Part shown: positions 45,351 to 53,733 of the stretch, piece by piece
Layout: each line of letters starts with the position of its first letter
How positions within the stretch are numbered: the stretch's first letter is position 1
Origin: Streptomyces sp. DSM 15324
Lineage (GTDB): Bacteria; Actinomycetota; Actinomycetes; Streptomycetales; Streptomycetaceae
Length of the DNA: 64,000 nucleotides
Assembly (NCBI RefSeq): GCF_001514285.1
Contig: NZ_KQ949039.1
Location: 62,001 to 126,000, forward strand
Direction of reading: 5' to 3'
Translations under genes and position numbers: made by a program
The notes under the pieces: model-generated
Seen by the model: only the letters and a program-made list of their open reading frames with translations
The model's database searches: none
Told to the model about the DNA's origin: nothing

Positions 45351-45354
45351 CGGC

Positions 45355-45435
45355 TCAGCCGGCCGTGGGGGCGGGCAGCGGTCCTGGGCTGTACCCGAGA
45401 GCCCGCGGGCGGACCCTCGAACGGCAGGCGAGCAT
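45355..45435 (-). CDS. 26-residue leader ORF between riboswitch and cobD
   Basis: ATG at 45435 is preceded by GTGAGGAC about ten bases upstream, the only Shine-Dalgarno-like sequence in the leader. The ORF (MLACRSRVRPRALG ... PTAG) stops four bases before the cobD ATG. The peptide has no recognisable domain. Its likely role is to load ribosomes for cobD, so that the riboswitch controls the operon through this site. Inferred from layout. Confidence 0.45.
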   Translation of the reverse strand: MLACRSRVRPRALGYSPGPLPAPTAG

Positions 45436-45452
45436 GGTGATATGTCCTCACT

Positions 45453-45650
45453 CAGGGTGTCCACGCCCTGGTTCGACGAGACCGGCGGCGAGAGTTCCTG
45501 GCTCCCGGGGCTACCTACCCCGGTGACAGTGGCGGGACCGCGCCGGATTCTCACCGGCTTCCTCTTCTGCCGCCGTACATGGCCCCGGCAGTCCACCACG
45601 CCCCCGGAAGGGCCGTCAACTTGCCGTTGACCTGCGCGGGGAGAGTGTGC
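45453..45650 (-). promoter_or_regulatory. Cobalamin riboswitch
   Basis: Minus-strand RNA shows the conserved core: AAGCCGGTGAGAATCCGG, then CGGTCCCGCCACTGT, then the B12 box GAGCCAGGAACTC (45504-45492). A short stem (CAGGG ... CCCTG, 45470-45453) lies directly before the GTGAGGAC ribosome site of the leader ORF and may be the expression platform. Adenosylcobalamin binding would repress the cobDQN-chlID-cobOBI segment. The 5' limit is approximate. Confidence 0.93.
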
Positions 45651-45699
45651 AGAAGCCCACACGGGGGTGGTTCCCGACGTCATACGGGCAGGGCATGCG

Positions 45700-45737
45700 G
45701 AAGGGGTGCGGGACGGCGATCCGTCCCGCACCCCTTC
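45700..45737 (-). terminator. Perfect hairpin terminator after the phosphate transporter operon
   Basis: GAAGGGGTGCGGGACGG and its exact complement are separated by CGAT: a 17-base-pair perfect stem. It lies 17 bases past the stop of the small membrane protein and just upstream of the riboswitch, separating the two minus-strand units. Confidence 0.85.
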
Positions 45738-45754
45738 GGAGTCGGCGCAGCGGG

Positions 45755-45976
45755 TCAGGCGACGATCAGTGAGATCCCGTACGCCACCGCCGCCGCGCAG
45801 GCCGCGAAGCACACGTACGCGCCCGTCACCGCGAGGCCGGCCGAGCCGCCCTCGGCGGTGGCCCGCTCCTGGCGGGACAGGCCCATGACGCCGAGGGTGA
45901 ACAGGGCCACCAGGCCCACCGTGACCACGAGGCTGACGCCGAACACGGAGCCCAGGGCCGCCCAGTCGATGTCCAT
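45755..45976 (-). CDS. Small two-helix membrane protein downstream of PiT
   Basis: A 73-residue protein with two membrane segments (SVFGVSLVVTVGLVALFTLG and LAVTGAYVCFAACAAAVAYG) joined by a charged loop. It starts 34 bases after the phosphate transporter, so it is probably in its operon and may be an accessory subunit. No family function is known to me. Confidence 0.8.
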   Translation of the reverse strand: MDIDWAALGSVFGVSLVVTVGLVALFTLGVMGLSRQERATAEGGSAGLAVTGAYVCFAACAAAVAYGISLIVA

Positions 45977-46010
45977 GCTGATTCTCTTCCTTCGTACCGG
46001 GTGGGCGGGC

Positions 46011-47273
46011 TCAGGCGGCCGGAGCCGTGGGCTCGGTGGTGGTGGCCGCCGGGGTGACCGTGGTGGCCGTCGCGGCCGGGGACGGGATGGTGGCCGTCAG
46101 GTCCTCGGTGACCGTGCCCGCGGGGGGCGGGGTGACCGCCGCGATCGCCGTGGTGACGACGCCGGGCGGCTCCTCGGTCGCGTTGACGTTCGAGGCGTCC
46201 ACGACCTCGCGGCGGGAGACCTTCCAGATCGCGGCGCTGGAGGCGATCAGGAAGACCGCGACCACCGCGGTGCCCCAGTCGCCCAGGCCGGTGACCGACT
46301 CGGCCAGCGCGCCGACCAGGGCGGCCGCCGGGAGCGTCAGGCCCCAGGCCACGAACATCCGGGTCGCCGTCGACCAGCGGACCACACCGCCCGTGCGGCC
46401 CAGGCCCGCGCCCATCACCGAACCGGAGACGGAGTGTGTGGTCGACAGGGAGAAGCCGAGGTGGGAGGAGGCCAGGATGACCGTGGCCGCGCTGGTCTGG
46501 GCGGCGAAGCCCTGCTGCGGCTGAAGGTCGGTCAGGCCCTTGCCCATGGTGCGGATGATGCGCCAGCCGCCGAGGTAGGTGCCGAGCGCGATGGCCAGGC
46601 CGGCGGAGAGGATGACCCAGGTGGGCGGGTCCGAGTCGGGGGCGACGGCGCCGCCCGCGACCAGGGCCAGGGTGATGATGCCCATCGTCTTCTGCGCGTC
46701 GTTGGTGCCGTGCGCCAGGGAGACCAGGCCGGCCGAGGCGATCTGGCCCGCGCGGTAGCCCTTCGCCGCGGCCTTGCCGTCGGCCTTCCTGCTCAGGGTG
46801 TAGGACAGCCGGGTCGCGAGCATCGCGGCGACGCCCGCCACGATCGGGGCCGCGACGGCCGGGATCAGGACCTTGGTGACCAGCACGTCACCGTGCACCG
46901 CGCCCAGACCCGCCGAGGCGATGGTGGCGCCGATCAGGCCGCCCATGAGGGCGTGCGAGGAGCTGGAGGGCAGTCCCACCAGCCAGGTCAGCAGGTTCCA
47001 GAGGATCGCGCCGACCAGGGCGGCGAAGATGACCTCGGGACGGATGCCGGTCTCGTCGACGAGACCCTTGGAGATCGTGTTCGCGACCTCCACCGAGAGG
47101 AAGGCGCCCACAAGGTTGAGCACGGCGGACATGGCCACCGCGACCTTGGGCTTGAGTGCACCGGTCGAGATGGTGGTGGCCATCGCGTTGGCGGTGTCGT
47201 GGAAACCGTTCGTGAAATCGAACGCGAGTGCGGTGATCACCACAATCGCGAGGATCAGCGAGAAGCTTTCCAT
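46011..47273 (-). CDS. pitH2: Low-affinity inorganic phosphate transporter, PiT family
   Basis: A 420-residue membrane protein with the duplicated PiT signatures DFTNGFHDTANAMAT near the N-terminus and LVSLAHGTNDAQKTMG in the middle. It imports metal phosphate with protons. The C-terminal 70 residues are a Thr/Ala/Pro tail outside the family core. A PHO-box array lies upstream, fitting PhoP control; S. coelicolor pitH2 is known to be PhoP-regulated. The symbol rests on synteny and motif, not a search. Confidence 0.9.
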   Translation of the reverse strand: MESFSLILAIVVITALAFDFTNGFHDTANAMATTISTGALKPKVAVAMSAVLNLVGAFLSVEVANTISKGLVDETGIRPEVIFAALVGAILWNLLTWLVGLPSSSSHALMGGLIGATIASAGLGAVHGDVLVTKVLIPAVAAPIVAGVAAMLATRLSYTLSRKADGKAAAKGYRAGQIASAGLVSLAHGTNDAQKTMGIITLALVAGGAVAPDSDPPTWVILSAGLAIALGTYLGGWRIIRTMGKGLTDLQPQQGFAAQTSAATVILASSHLGFSLSTTHSVSGSVMGAGLGRTGGVVRWSTATRMFVAWGLTLPAAALVGALAESVTGLGDWGTAVVAVFLIASSAAIWKVSRREVVDASNVNATEEPPGVVTTAIAAVTPPPAGTVTEDLTATIPSPAATATTVTPAATTTEPTAPAA

Positions 47274-47309
47274 TTACCCAGGCAATCGTTCGAAGTCATT
47301 GGTTCGTTG

Positions 47310-47342
47310 AAGTTAAGTAACCTGAGTGAACGGAAGGTGAAC
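47310..47342 (-). promoter_or_regulatory. PhoP-binding direct repeats (PHO box)
   Basis: On the minus strand GTTCACCTTCC (47342-47332) is followed directly by GTTCACTCAGG (47331-47321) and the weaker TTACTTAACTT (47320-47310). Three 11-base units in tandem match the Streptomyces PHO-box design. They end 36 bases before the pitH2 start codon. Confidence 0.85.
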
Positions 47343-47436
47343 TGGGATGGGCGTCAAGGTGTCCTTGTGGAGTGAGACACTCCTCACTCGGTAGCTCCCC
47401 GTGTCGAGTGCCTCGCGCACTGGCAGGATCGGGGGC

Positions 47437-48090
47437 ATGGGTGAACATCTGAGCGACGAACGGCAGGCCTGGGCGGCGCTGGTGGCGACGGCCCGCCGCA
47501 CCGTCACGGACGGCCTCGTCGTCGGGACCTCGGGCAACGTCTCCGTGCGGGTCGGCGACACCGTGCTCGTCACCCCGTCGGGCGTGCCCTACGACCGTCT
47601 CACGCCCGACGACGTCACGGGCGTCGACCTCACCGGCCGGCAGGTCCGCGGCACCCTCGTGCCGACCAGCGAGCTGCCCCTGCACCTGGCCGTGTACCGC
47701 GACACCGACGCGCGGGCGATCGTACACACGCACGCCGTGCACGCCACCGCCGTCTCGACCCTCGTCGCCGAGCTCCCCACCGTCCACTACATGGCCGGCG
47801 CCCTCGGCGGCCCCGTCCGGGTCGCCCCCTACGCGACCTACGGCACCGAGGAGTTGGCCGAGCACGCCCTGCGCGCCCTGGCCGACCGCACCGGCTGCCT
47901 CCTCCAGAACCACGGCACGCTCACCTACGGCGCCACGCTCGACCAGGCCTTCGACCGAACGGCCCAGCTGGAGTGGATGTGCCACCTCTGGCTCACCGCG
48001 TCCTCGGTCCCCGGCCACACCCCGACCCTCCTGACGCCCGCCCAGATAGCCGAGGCGGCCACCCGCCTACACACCTACGGCCAACGCTGA
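47437..48090 (+). CDS. Class II aldolase/adducin family protein
   Basis: A 217-residue enzyme like L-fuculose-phosphate aldolase. It has VVGTSGNVSVR, LVPTSELPLHLAVYRD with the catalytic Glu, VHTHAVHATAVSTL with two zinc His, and LQNHGTLTYG with the third. It would cleave or epimerise a phosphorylated sugar; the substrate is unknown. ATG at 47437 follows GGGGG. Confidence 0.87.
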   Translation: MGEHLSDERQAWAALVATARRTVTDGLVVGTSGNVSVRVGDTVLVTPSGVPYDRLTPDDVTGVDLTGRQVRGTLVPTSELPLHLAVYRDTDARAIVHTHAVHATAVSTLVAELPTVHYMAGALGGPVRVAPYATYGTEELAEHALRALADRTGCLLQNHGTLTYGATLDQAFDRTAQLEWMCHLWLTASSVPGHTPTLLTPAQIAEAATRLHTYGQR

Positions 48091-48234
48091 CCCGCCCCCG
48101 ATCCCCCCGACGGCCGCCCACGCCCCGGCTGCCCGCTTTCCGCCCGGTGACTCCGTCCCGGCTGCCCTTCCCTCGGCCGGTGCCTTCCTCCCGCTGCCTT
48201 CCCCTCGGACACCGGCTGTCCCGCGGTCCTTCCC

Positions 48235-48516
48235 TCGGCCGGTGCCTTCGTCCCGGCGCCTGTTCTTCAGCCGGTCGGGTCTCGCCGCCGCGACGGTGCC
48301 CAGCCCCAGACGGCGCATACGGGCGGTGCCGAACCTCCGGCACCTTCGCCGCCGCAGCCTGCCCGCCTTCGTCGCCCTCTCCTGCCGGTGGCGTCGCCTG
48401 TCGCCCTGTTTTGGGCCGGTGTTTTCGTCCCGGCGCCTGTTCTTCAGCCGGTCGGGTCTCGCCGCCGCGACGGTGCCCAGCCCCAGACGGCGCACACCGG
48501 CGGTGCCGAACCTCCC
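48235..48516. repeat. Pair of about 100-base direct repeats in a non-coding stretch
   Basis: Between 48091 and 48637 I see no gene. Instead a block beginning CGTCCCGGCGCCTGTTCTTC (copy one about 48235-48338, copy two about 48412-48515) recurs 177 bases later with only scattered changes, ending at GGTGCCGAACCTCC. Shorter partial copies of CTCGGCCGGTGCCTTC occur near 48172. C-rich tracts follow to 48600. In either strand the frames are low-complexity and do not look coding. It may be a local duplication or a dispersed Streptomyces element. Confidence 0.75.
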
Positions 48517-48637
48517 GCACCCCCGCCGCCCCTCACTCCCCCTCGCCCCTCACCTCACCCCGTGGCCCCCCCCTCGCCCCTCACAACCCACGTCGCCCCC
48601 ACTGGCCGTCGAGAGGGATGGCCAGGACACTGGACGG

Positions 48638-49774
48638 GTGCGCACTGTCACCGCGACGGCCGCCGCCGTCACCGCAGCCCTGGCCGCCGGCGCCGCCAGT
48701 GTCGCCGCCGGCCGGCTCGCCAGCGACGCCGCCCTCAAGGCGCCGCCCGGCCGACCCCTGCCCACCGAACCCCGGCTCACCGTGCACGGCACCGCCGCCG
48801 GCCAGGTGACCCTCACCCGGCACCTCGCCAGCCTGCGCCCCGGGACCTACGGCCTCGCCGGCGACGGCTCCCACGCGGTCGTGGGCCCCGTCGTCGCCGG
48901 TGCCGCCCACTCCGCCGACACCGTCGTCCGCCGCCTCGAACGGGTGACGCACGGCACCCTCGACCCCGGCGACGCGGTCTGGCTCACCCCCAACCTCCAC
49001 GTCGGCACCCCGAGCGGCACCCTGGGCCTCGACCACGCCGACATCGACGTACCCGGCGAACTCGGCAACCTGCCCGCCTGGTTCGTCCCCGGCGCCCGCC
49101 GCACCTGGGTCATCGCGGTGCACGGCCTCGGCACCACCCGCGAACAGGCCCTGAACCTCCTGGGCTTCCTGCACCAACGCCGCTTCCCCGTACTCGCCCT
49201 GTCCTACCGCGGCGACCTCGGCGCCCCCCGCCCCACCGACGGCCTCAACCACCTCGGCCGGACCGAGTGGCGCGACCTGGACGCGGCCATGCGCTATGCC
49301 GTCCGCTACGGCGCCGAGCGCCTCGTCCTGCTCGGCTGGTCCACCGGCGCCACCATGGCCCTGCGCGCCGCCGCCCGCTCCGGACTGCGCGACCTCGTCT
49401 CCGGGCTCGTCCTGGACTCCCCGGTGCTGGACTGGCCGTCCACCCTGCGCGCCCTGGCCGCCGCCCGGCACACCCCCGGCGTGCTGCTGCCGCTCGCCGT
49501 CCGCGCCGCCCAGGGCCGCACCGGTCTGCACACCACCCCCGACGGAGCGGGCGACGACATCGCCGACCCGGCCGCGCTCACCGTGCCGACCCTGATCTTC
49601 CACGGCCCCGACGACACCGTGGCCCCCTGGCACGTCTCCCGGCGCCTCGCCGCCCGCCGCCCCGACCTGGTCGCCCTCCACACCGTCGCGCAGGCCCCGC
49701 ACGGCGCCATGTGGAACGCGGACCCCACGGCCTACGAAGAGGCCCTCCGCCGCTTCCTCACCCCCCTCAGCTGA
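48638..49774 (+). CDS. Alpha/beta hydrolase
   Basis: A 378-residue hydrolase with a hydrophobic N-terminus (TAAAVTAALAAGAASVAAG) that may anchor or export it. The C-terminal fold has AVHGLGTTREQALNLL (oxyanion region), the nucleophile elbow GWSTG with Ser235, FHGPDDTVAP with the acid and QAPHGAMW with the His. Substrate unknown. GTG at 48638 is chosen; the frame is open through the repeat region upstream but that part is low complexity. Confidence 0.82.
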   Translation: MRTVTATAAAVTAALAAGAASVAAGRLASDAALKAPPGRPLPTEPRLTVHGTAAGQVTLTRHLASLRPGTYGLAGDGSHAVVGPVVAGAAHSADTVVRRLERVTHGTLDPGDAVWLTPNLHVGTPSGTLGLDHADIDVPGELGNLPAWFVPGARRTWVIAVHGLGTTREQALNLLGFLHQRRFPVLALSYRGDLGAPRPTDGLNHLGRTEWRDLDAAMRYAVRYGAERLVLLGWSTGATMALRAAARSGLRDLVSGLVLDSPVLDWPSTLRALAAARHTPGVLLPLAVRAAQGRTGLHTTPDGAGDDIADPAALTVPTLIFHGPDDTVAPWHVSRRLAARRPDLVALHTVAQAPHGAMWNADPTAYEEALRRFLTPLS

Positions 49775-49944
49775 ACCGCGCGGCCCCTCCCCGCCGTACC
49801 GGTCCCGAAGGTTCCGTTTAAGCCCGTACCACTGGCCTGAACCCGTCTCCTCGGCGCTTCTCGGGCCCCGTGCGTTGGCCAGTCCCGTCGCCCGCGGTGA
49901 CATTCCGTTTGGGTTTTCGGACCGTCAACCGGAAGACTGCCCCC

Positions 49945-51381
49945 GTGACGTCCCGTATCCCGCGCGACTCCAGGCTTCGACTCGTCCGCCCGCGACCCCT
50001 GGCCGCCGCCCCCACAGCTGTGAACCAGCGGCGCCCGCGCCGCCCCGCGCCCCGCCCCCCGGAGGGCACTCCGGCCCCGGCGGAGCTGGCCAGAATGGCA
50101 CGCTCAGGTCTGGCCGCCGCGGCCCGTGTCGCGCGCTGGGCCGACGGCGTCCTCGGCCCCGGCGGTGACGCCGCGACCGCGGACGGCAAGGCCACGCTCT
50201 CCGACGCGACCGCCGAACGGGCGGCCCGCGATCTGGCCCTGACCCCCGATCAGGTCCGCCACGACTGGGACACCGCCCGGCTGGCGGGCCTCGTCGAGGT
50301 GCACGGCGACAGCGCCCGCCCCGGCTGGCGGCTGCGCGCCTGGGACCGCGACGACACCGCCGTCCTGCGCGGCTGGGTCGCCCTGTTCGACGCCTGGTCC
50401 CTCGCCACCCCGGAACCCGCCGAGGAGGAGCCCGCGGCCGTCGCCGAGGTGGTCTCGGCCATGCCCCAGGTGCTCTCCTTCCTCCAGCTGTCCGCCGGAC
50501 CCGTCCCCGTGGACCAGCTGCTGGACCTGCTGCGCCAGCGGGTCACCGAGCTGCGCACCGAGCGCTGCGAGGTCCCCTACGCCGCCGACGCCGCCGGTCC
50601 GCCGGCCCCCACCGCCCCCGGCCCCTCCGCCGACGCCGACCCCGCGGAGCCCGCCCGGGACGCCGAGCTGGCCCCCCTGCTCGACTGGGCCCTGCACGCG
50701 CTCGCCTCCGTGGGCGCCCTCACCTGCGGCGACGGCCAGGCCACCCTCACCCCGCTGGGCAACTGGGCGGTGTGGGTCAAGCTGGAGCAGATCTGCGTCG
50801 CCGCGCAGAGCCCGGCCGGCAACATCGAGCAGTCCGCCGAGGACATGCTGCGCGGCTGCGCCCAGCTGCGCCCCAACGCCGCCCGCGCCGAGTACCGCGC
50901 CTGGCTCGCCGCCCGCCCCGTCGGCAGCGCCGTCACCGAGCTGCTCGTCGCCGCCCGCGGCGAGGACGCCCTGCTGCGCGGCCTGGCCTTCGAGGCGCTG
51001 CGCGTCGTGGGCGCCCCCGCCGAGCCCGACGTACGGGCGGTCGTGGACGTGGCGGCCCTCAGACCGTACGCGCTGCTCTGGCTCGCCGAGCACGACGGCG
51101 TCGACCCCGAGGACGCCCACGAGGTGCTCACCCGCGAGGAGGCCACCTGGCTGTGGGTCGACACCGCCGCCGCCGTCGCCGACCACGGCGAGGCCCCGAT
51201 GCTGGTCCGGCACCTGGAGTCCGCGCTCCAGCCGACCGTGCCCGCGCTGCTCGCCGAGGTCCGCGCCGTGGGACACCCCCGCACCGTGCAGGTCCTGGTG
51301 GCGCTCGCCGCCGCGCACCCCGACCCGGCGCTGGCCAAGGCCGTCCGCCGGGCCGCCTTCCAGGTGCACACGGGCGGCTGA
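49945..51381 (+). CDS. Uncharacterised protein with winged-helix-like N-terminus
   Basis: A 478-residue protein I do not recognise. After a basic Pro/Arg-rich start, residues about 75-130 (LSDATAERAARDLALTPDQV, then TARLAGLVEVHGDSARPGW) look like a winged helix. The rest is mostly helical with repeat-like segments (LLWLAEHDGVDPEDAHEVL, VRHLESALQPTVPALLAEV). No signal peptide or catalytic motif is visible. GTG at 49945 follows GGAAG. Confidence 0.75.
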   Translation: MTSRIPRDSRLRLVRPRPLAAAPTAVNQRRPRRPAPRPPEGTPAPAELARMARSGLAAAARVARWADGVLGPGGDAATADGKATLSDATAERAARDLALTPDQVRHDWDTARLAGLVEVHGDSARPGWRLRAWDRDDTAVLRGWVALFDAWSLATPEPAEEEPAAVAEVVSAMPQVLSFLQLSAGPVPVDQLLDLLRQRVTELRTERCEVPYAADAAGPPAPTAPGPSADADPAEPARDAELAPLLDWALHALASVGALTCGDGQATLTPLGNWAVWVKLEQICVAAQSPAGNIEQSAEDMLRGCAQLRPNAARAEYRAWLAARPVGSAVTELLVAARGEDALLRGLAFEALRVVGAPAEPDVRAVVDVAALRPYALLWLAEHDGVDPEDAHEVLTREEATWLWVDTAAAVADHGEAPMLVRHLESALQPTVPALLAEVRAVGHPRTVQVLVALAAAHPDPALAKAVRRAAFQVHTGG

Positions 51382-51432
51382 GCACCCGGCGGCAGGGCCG
51401 GCCCGGCCGGGGCCTCGCGGGGCCCCGGGCCG

Positions 51433-51843
51433 TCAGGTCTGGATGTCCGGCGCGTAGGTGCCGAAGCTCCAGAGGTTGCCCTCCAGATCGCGGGCCAGGT
51501 AGTCCCGGGAACCGTAGTCCTGGTCCGTCGGGGGCATCAGGACCTCGGCGCCCTGCTCCACGGCCCGGCGGTGGTGCGCGTCCACGTCGTCCACGACGAC
51601 GTACACCCCGGTCGGGCCCGCGTCCTTCATGGCCGTGTCGAAGACCCCGCCGCGGCCCTTCGAGCCGAGCATCACCGCGCCGTTGCCCTGCACCAGCTCG
51701 GCGTGCATCACGGCCCCGTCCTCGCCCTCGTACACCGACAGCTCGGTGAACCCGAAGGCCTCGGTGAGCTGCCGTATCGCCGCCTTCGCGTCGGCGTACA
51801 GCAGCGTGGGGTAGACGCTCGGACGGCCGCTCGCGCCTGTCAT
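51433..51843 (-). CDS. VOC-superfamily (glyoxalase/bleomycin-resistance-like) protein
   Basis: A 136-residue single-module VOC protein: SVYPTLLYADAKAAIRQLTE, a central GVYVVVDDVDAHHRRAVEQG and the terminal DLEGNLWSFGTYAP. Such proteins bind metals or small molecules; no specific reaction can be named. ATG at 51843 has GGGGAG eight bases upstream. It is divergent from the ABC-F gene. Confidence 0.88.
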   Translation of the reverse strand: MTGASGRPSVYPTLLYADAKAAIRQLTEAFGFTELSVYEGEDGAVMHAELVQGNGAVMLGSKGRGGVFDTAMKDAGPTGVYVVVDDVDAHHRRAVEQGAEVLMPPTDQDYGSRDYLARDLEGNLWSFGTYAPDIQT

Positions 51844-51906
51844 GCAGATCACTCCCCAGTCAAGATCGAACACCTGAACCCAGAAAAAGTGCTTGCACGG
51901 GGCCGT

Positions 51907-51912
51907 TAGAAT
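51907..51912 (+). promoter_or_regulatory. Possible -10 box of a leaderless transcript
   Basis: TAGAAT ends six bases before the ATG at 51919, the spacing seen for leaderless Streptomyces mRNAs. No good -35 is found at 16-18 bases upstream (a TTGCAC lies too close). Weak on its own. Confidence 0.35.
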
Positions 51913-51918
51913 GGCCTC

Positions 51919-51942
51919 ATGGCCATTCTCCTCGCGCATTAG
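51919..51942 (+). CDS. Seven-codon leader ORF upstream of the ABC-F gene
   Basis: ATG GCC ATT CTC CTC GCG CAT TAG encodes MAILLAH. It ends 58 bases before the ABC-F start, and a possible -10 box makes it potentially leaderless. ABC-F antibiotic-resistance genes are often controlled by ribosome stalling on such mini-ORFs. A longer in-frame start at 51911 for the ABC-F gene is possible but lacks a ribosome site. Confidence 0.35.
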   Translation: MAILLAH

Positions 51943-52000
51943 ACGGCGGGAACGTCCTCAGCCGCCCAACCCGCCACCGACCCCGCACAGGAGTCTGACC

Positions 52001-53599
52001 GTGATCTCCGCCTCCGGCATCGAGCTGCGCGCCGGTGCCCGCATCCTCATCGAGAGCGCCTCCTTCCGTGTCGCCAAGGGCGACCGCATCGGCCTGGTCG
52101 GGCGCAACGGCGCGGGCAAGACGACGCTGACCAAGGTCCTGGCCGGTGAGGGCATCCCCGCCGCGGGCCAGGTCACCCGCTCCGGCGAGGTCGGCTACCT
52201 CCCGCAGGACCCGCGCACCGGCGACCTCGACGTCCTCGCCCGCGACCGCATCCTGTCCGCGCGCGGCCTCGACGTCCTCATCCGCAAGATGCGGGAGAAC
52301 GAACAGCGCATCGCAGGCGGCACGGGCGCCACCCGGGACAAGGCGATGCGCCAGTACGAGCGCCAGGAGACGGAGTTCCTCACCAAGGGCGGGTACGCCG
52401 CCGAGGCCGAGGCCGCCACCATCGCCGCCGCCCTCAACCTGCCCGACCGGGTGCTGGGCCAGCCCCTGCACACCCTCTCGGGCGGTCAGCGCCGCCGTGT
52501 GGAGCTCGCCCGCATCCTGTTCTCCGACGCGGACACGCTCCTGCTCGACGAGCCGACGAACCACCTCGACGCCGACTCGATCGTCTGGCTGCGCGACTAC
52601 CTCAAGACCTACCGCGGCGGCTTCATCGTCATCTCCCACGACGTCGACCTGGTCGAGACGGTCGTCAACAAGGTGTTCTACCTGGACGCCAACCGCTCCC
52701 AGATCGACGTCTACAACATGGGCTGGAAGCTCTACCAGCAGCAGCGCGAGGCGGACGAGAAGCGCCGCAAGCGCGAGCGGCAGAACGCCGAGAAGAAGGC
52801 CGCCGCCCTGCACTCGCAGGCCGACAAGATGCGCGCCAAGGCCACCAAGACCGTCGCCGCGCAGAACATGGCCAAGCGCGCCGACCGGCTGCTCGCCGGT
52901 CTGGAGGCGGTGCGGGTCTCCGACAAGGTGGCCAAGCTCCGCTTCCCCGAGCCCGCGCCCTGCGGCAAGACCCCGCTGATGGCCGAGGGCCTGTCGAAGT
53001 CGTACGGCTCGCTGGAGATCTTCACCGACGTCGACCTCGCCATCGACAAGGGCTCGCGGGTCGTCATCCTCGGCCTCAACGGCGCCGGCAAGACCACCCT
53101 GCTGCGGCTGCTGGGCGGCGTGGAGCAGCCCGACACCGGCGAGGTCCGCCCCGGTCACGGCCTCAAGCTCGGCTACTACGCGCAGGAGCACGAGACCCTC
53201 GACCCGGACCGCACGGTCCTGGAGAACATGCGCTCCGCCGCCCCCGACATGGACCTCGTCGAGGTGCGCAAGGTGCTCGGTTCGTTCCTGTTCTCCGGCG
53301 ACGACGTCGACAAGCCCGCCGGCGTCCTCTCCGGCGGCGAGAAGACCCGGCTCGCCCTCGCGACCCTGGTGGTCTCCTCGGCGAACGTCCTGCTGCTCGA
53401 CGAGCCCACCAACAACCTCGACCCCGCCAGCCGTGAGGAGATCCTCGGCGCGCTGCGCACCTACAAGGGCGCGGTCGTCCTCGTCACCCACGACGAGGGC
53501 GCGGTGGAGGCGCTCCAGCCCGAGCGGATCATCCTGCTGCCCGACGGTGTCGAGGACCTGTGGGGTTCCGACTACGCGGATCTGGTCGCCCTGGCCTGA
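52001..53599 (+). CDS. ABC-F family ribosome-associated ATPase
   Basis: A 532-residue protein of two ABC domains without membrane segments. Domain one has GRNGAGKTT, LSGGQRRRVELARILF and LLLDEPTNHLD. A charged linker (READEKRRKRERQNAEKKAA) follows, then domain two with GLNGAGKTT, LSGGEKTRLAL and LLLDEPTNNLD. ABC-F proteins act on stalled or drug-bound ribosomes. GTG at 52001 follows AGGAG. Whether this is a housekeeping translation factor or a resistance factor is open. Confidence 0.92.
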   Translation: MISASGIELRAGARILIESASFRVAKGDRIGLVGRNGAGKTTLTKVLAGEGIPAAGQVTRSGEVGYLPQDPRTGDLDVLARDRILSARGLDVLIRKMRENEQRIAGGTGATRDKAMRQYERQETEFLTKGGYAAEAEAATIAAALNLPDRVLGQPLHTLSGGQRRRVELARILFSDADTLLLDEPTNHLDADSIVWLRDYLKTYRGGFIVISHDVDLVETVVNKVFYLDANRSQIDVYNMGWKLYQQQREADEKRRKRERQNAEKKAAALHSQADKMRAKATKTVAAQNMAKRADRLLAGLEAVRVSDKVAKLRFPEPAPCGKTPLMAEGLSKSYGSLEIFTDVDLAIDKGSRVVILGLNGAGKTTLLRLLGGVEQPDTGEVRPGHGLKLGYYAQEHETLDPDRTVLENMRSAAPDMDLVEVRKVLGSFLFSGDDVDKPAGVLSGGEKTRLALATLVVSSANVLLLDEPTNNLDPASREEILGALRTYKGAVVLVTHDEGAVEALQPERIILLPDGVEDLWGSDYADLVALA

Positions 53600-53609
53600 C
53601 CGGGGACCT

Positions 53610-53665
53610 GATCCACGGCGTATGGATCATTCGGCCTAGCGGTGATCCATCATCTGTGTGAGATC
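53610..53665. promoter_or_regulatory. Cluster of four GATC sites upstream of the Gbn gene
   Basis: GATC occurs at 53610, 53625, 53644 and 53662, spaced 15, 19 and 18 bases, with a fifth at 53892 near the gene. The whole gap 53600-53934 has no other gene. Gbn of S. coelicolor is reported to bind GATC, so autoregulation is possible. Confidence 0.4.
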
Positions 53666-53697
53666 TCCTCGTATCGAGGTGTGTCCTACATCCATGT

Positions 53698-53733
53698 CAC
53701 GGCCGAGCCCCGCGATGACCGGGGGTCGGCCGT
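53698..53733 (+). terminator. Hairpin terminator after the ABC-F gene
   Basis: CACGGCCGAGCCCC pairs with GGGGGTCGGCCGTG across a short loop, with one mismatch. It lies 99 bases after the stop and before the Gbn gene, so it probably separates the two transcripts. Confidence 0.7.

Noticed and set aside
45579..47375. 598-codon plus-strand open frame antisense to pitH2
   Set aside because: It overlaps an intact PiT gene, a small membrane gene and a terminator, and has Gly/Arg repeats only.
48067..48495. Minus-strand frame with peptide MRRLGLGTVAAARPDRLKNR present twice
   Set aside because: The repetition comes from the direct DNA repeat; the rest is basic low-complexity sequence with no ribosome site, so I treat it as non-coding.
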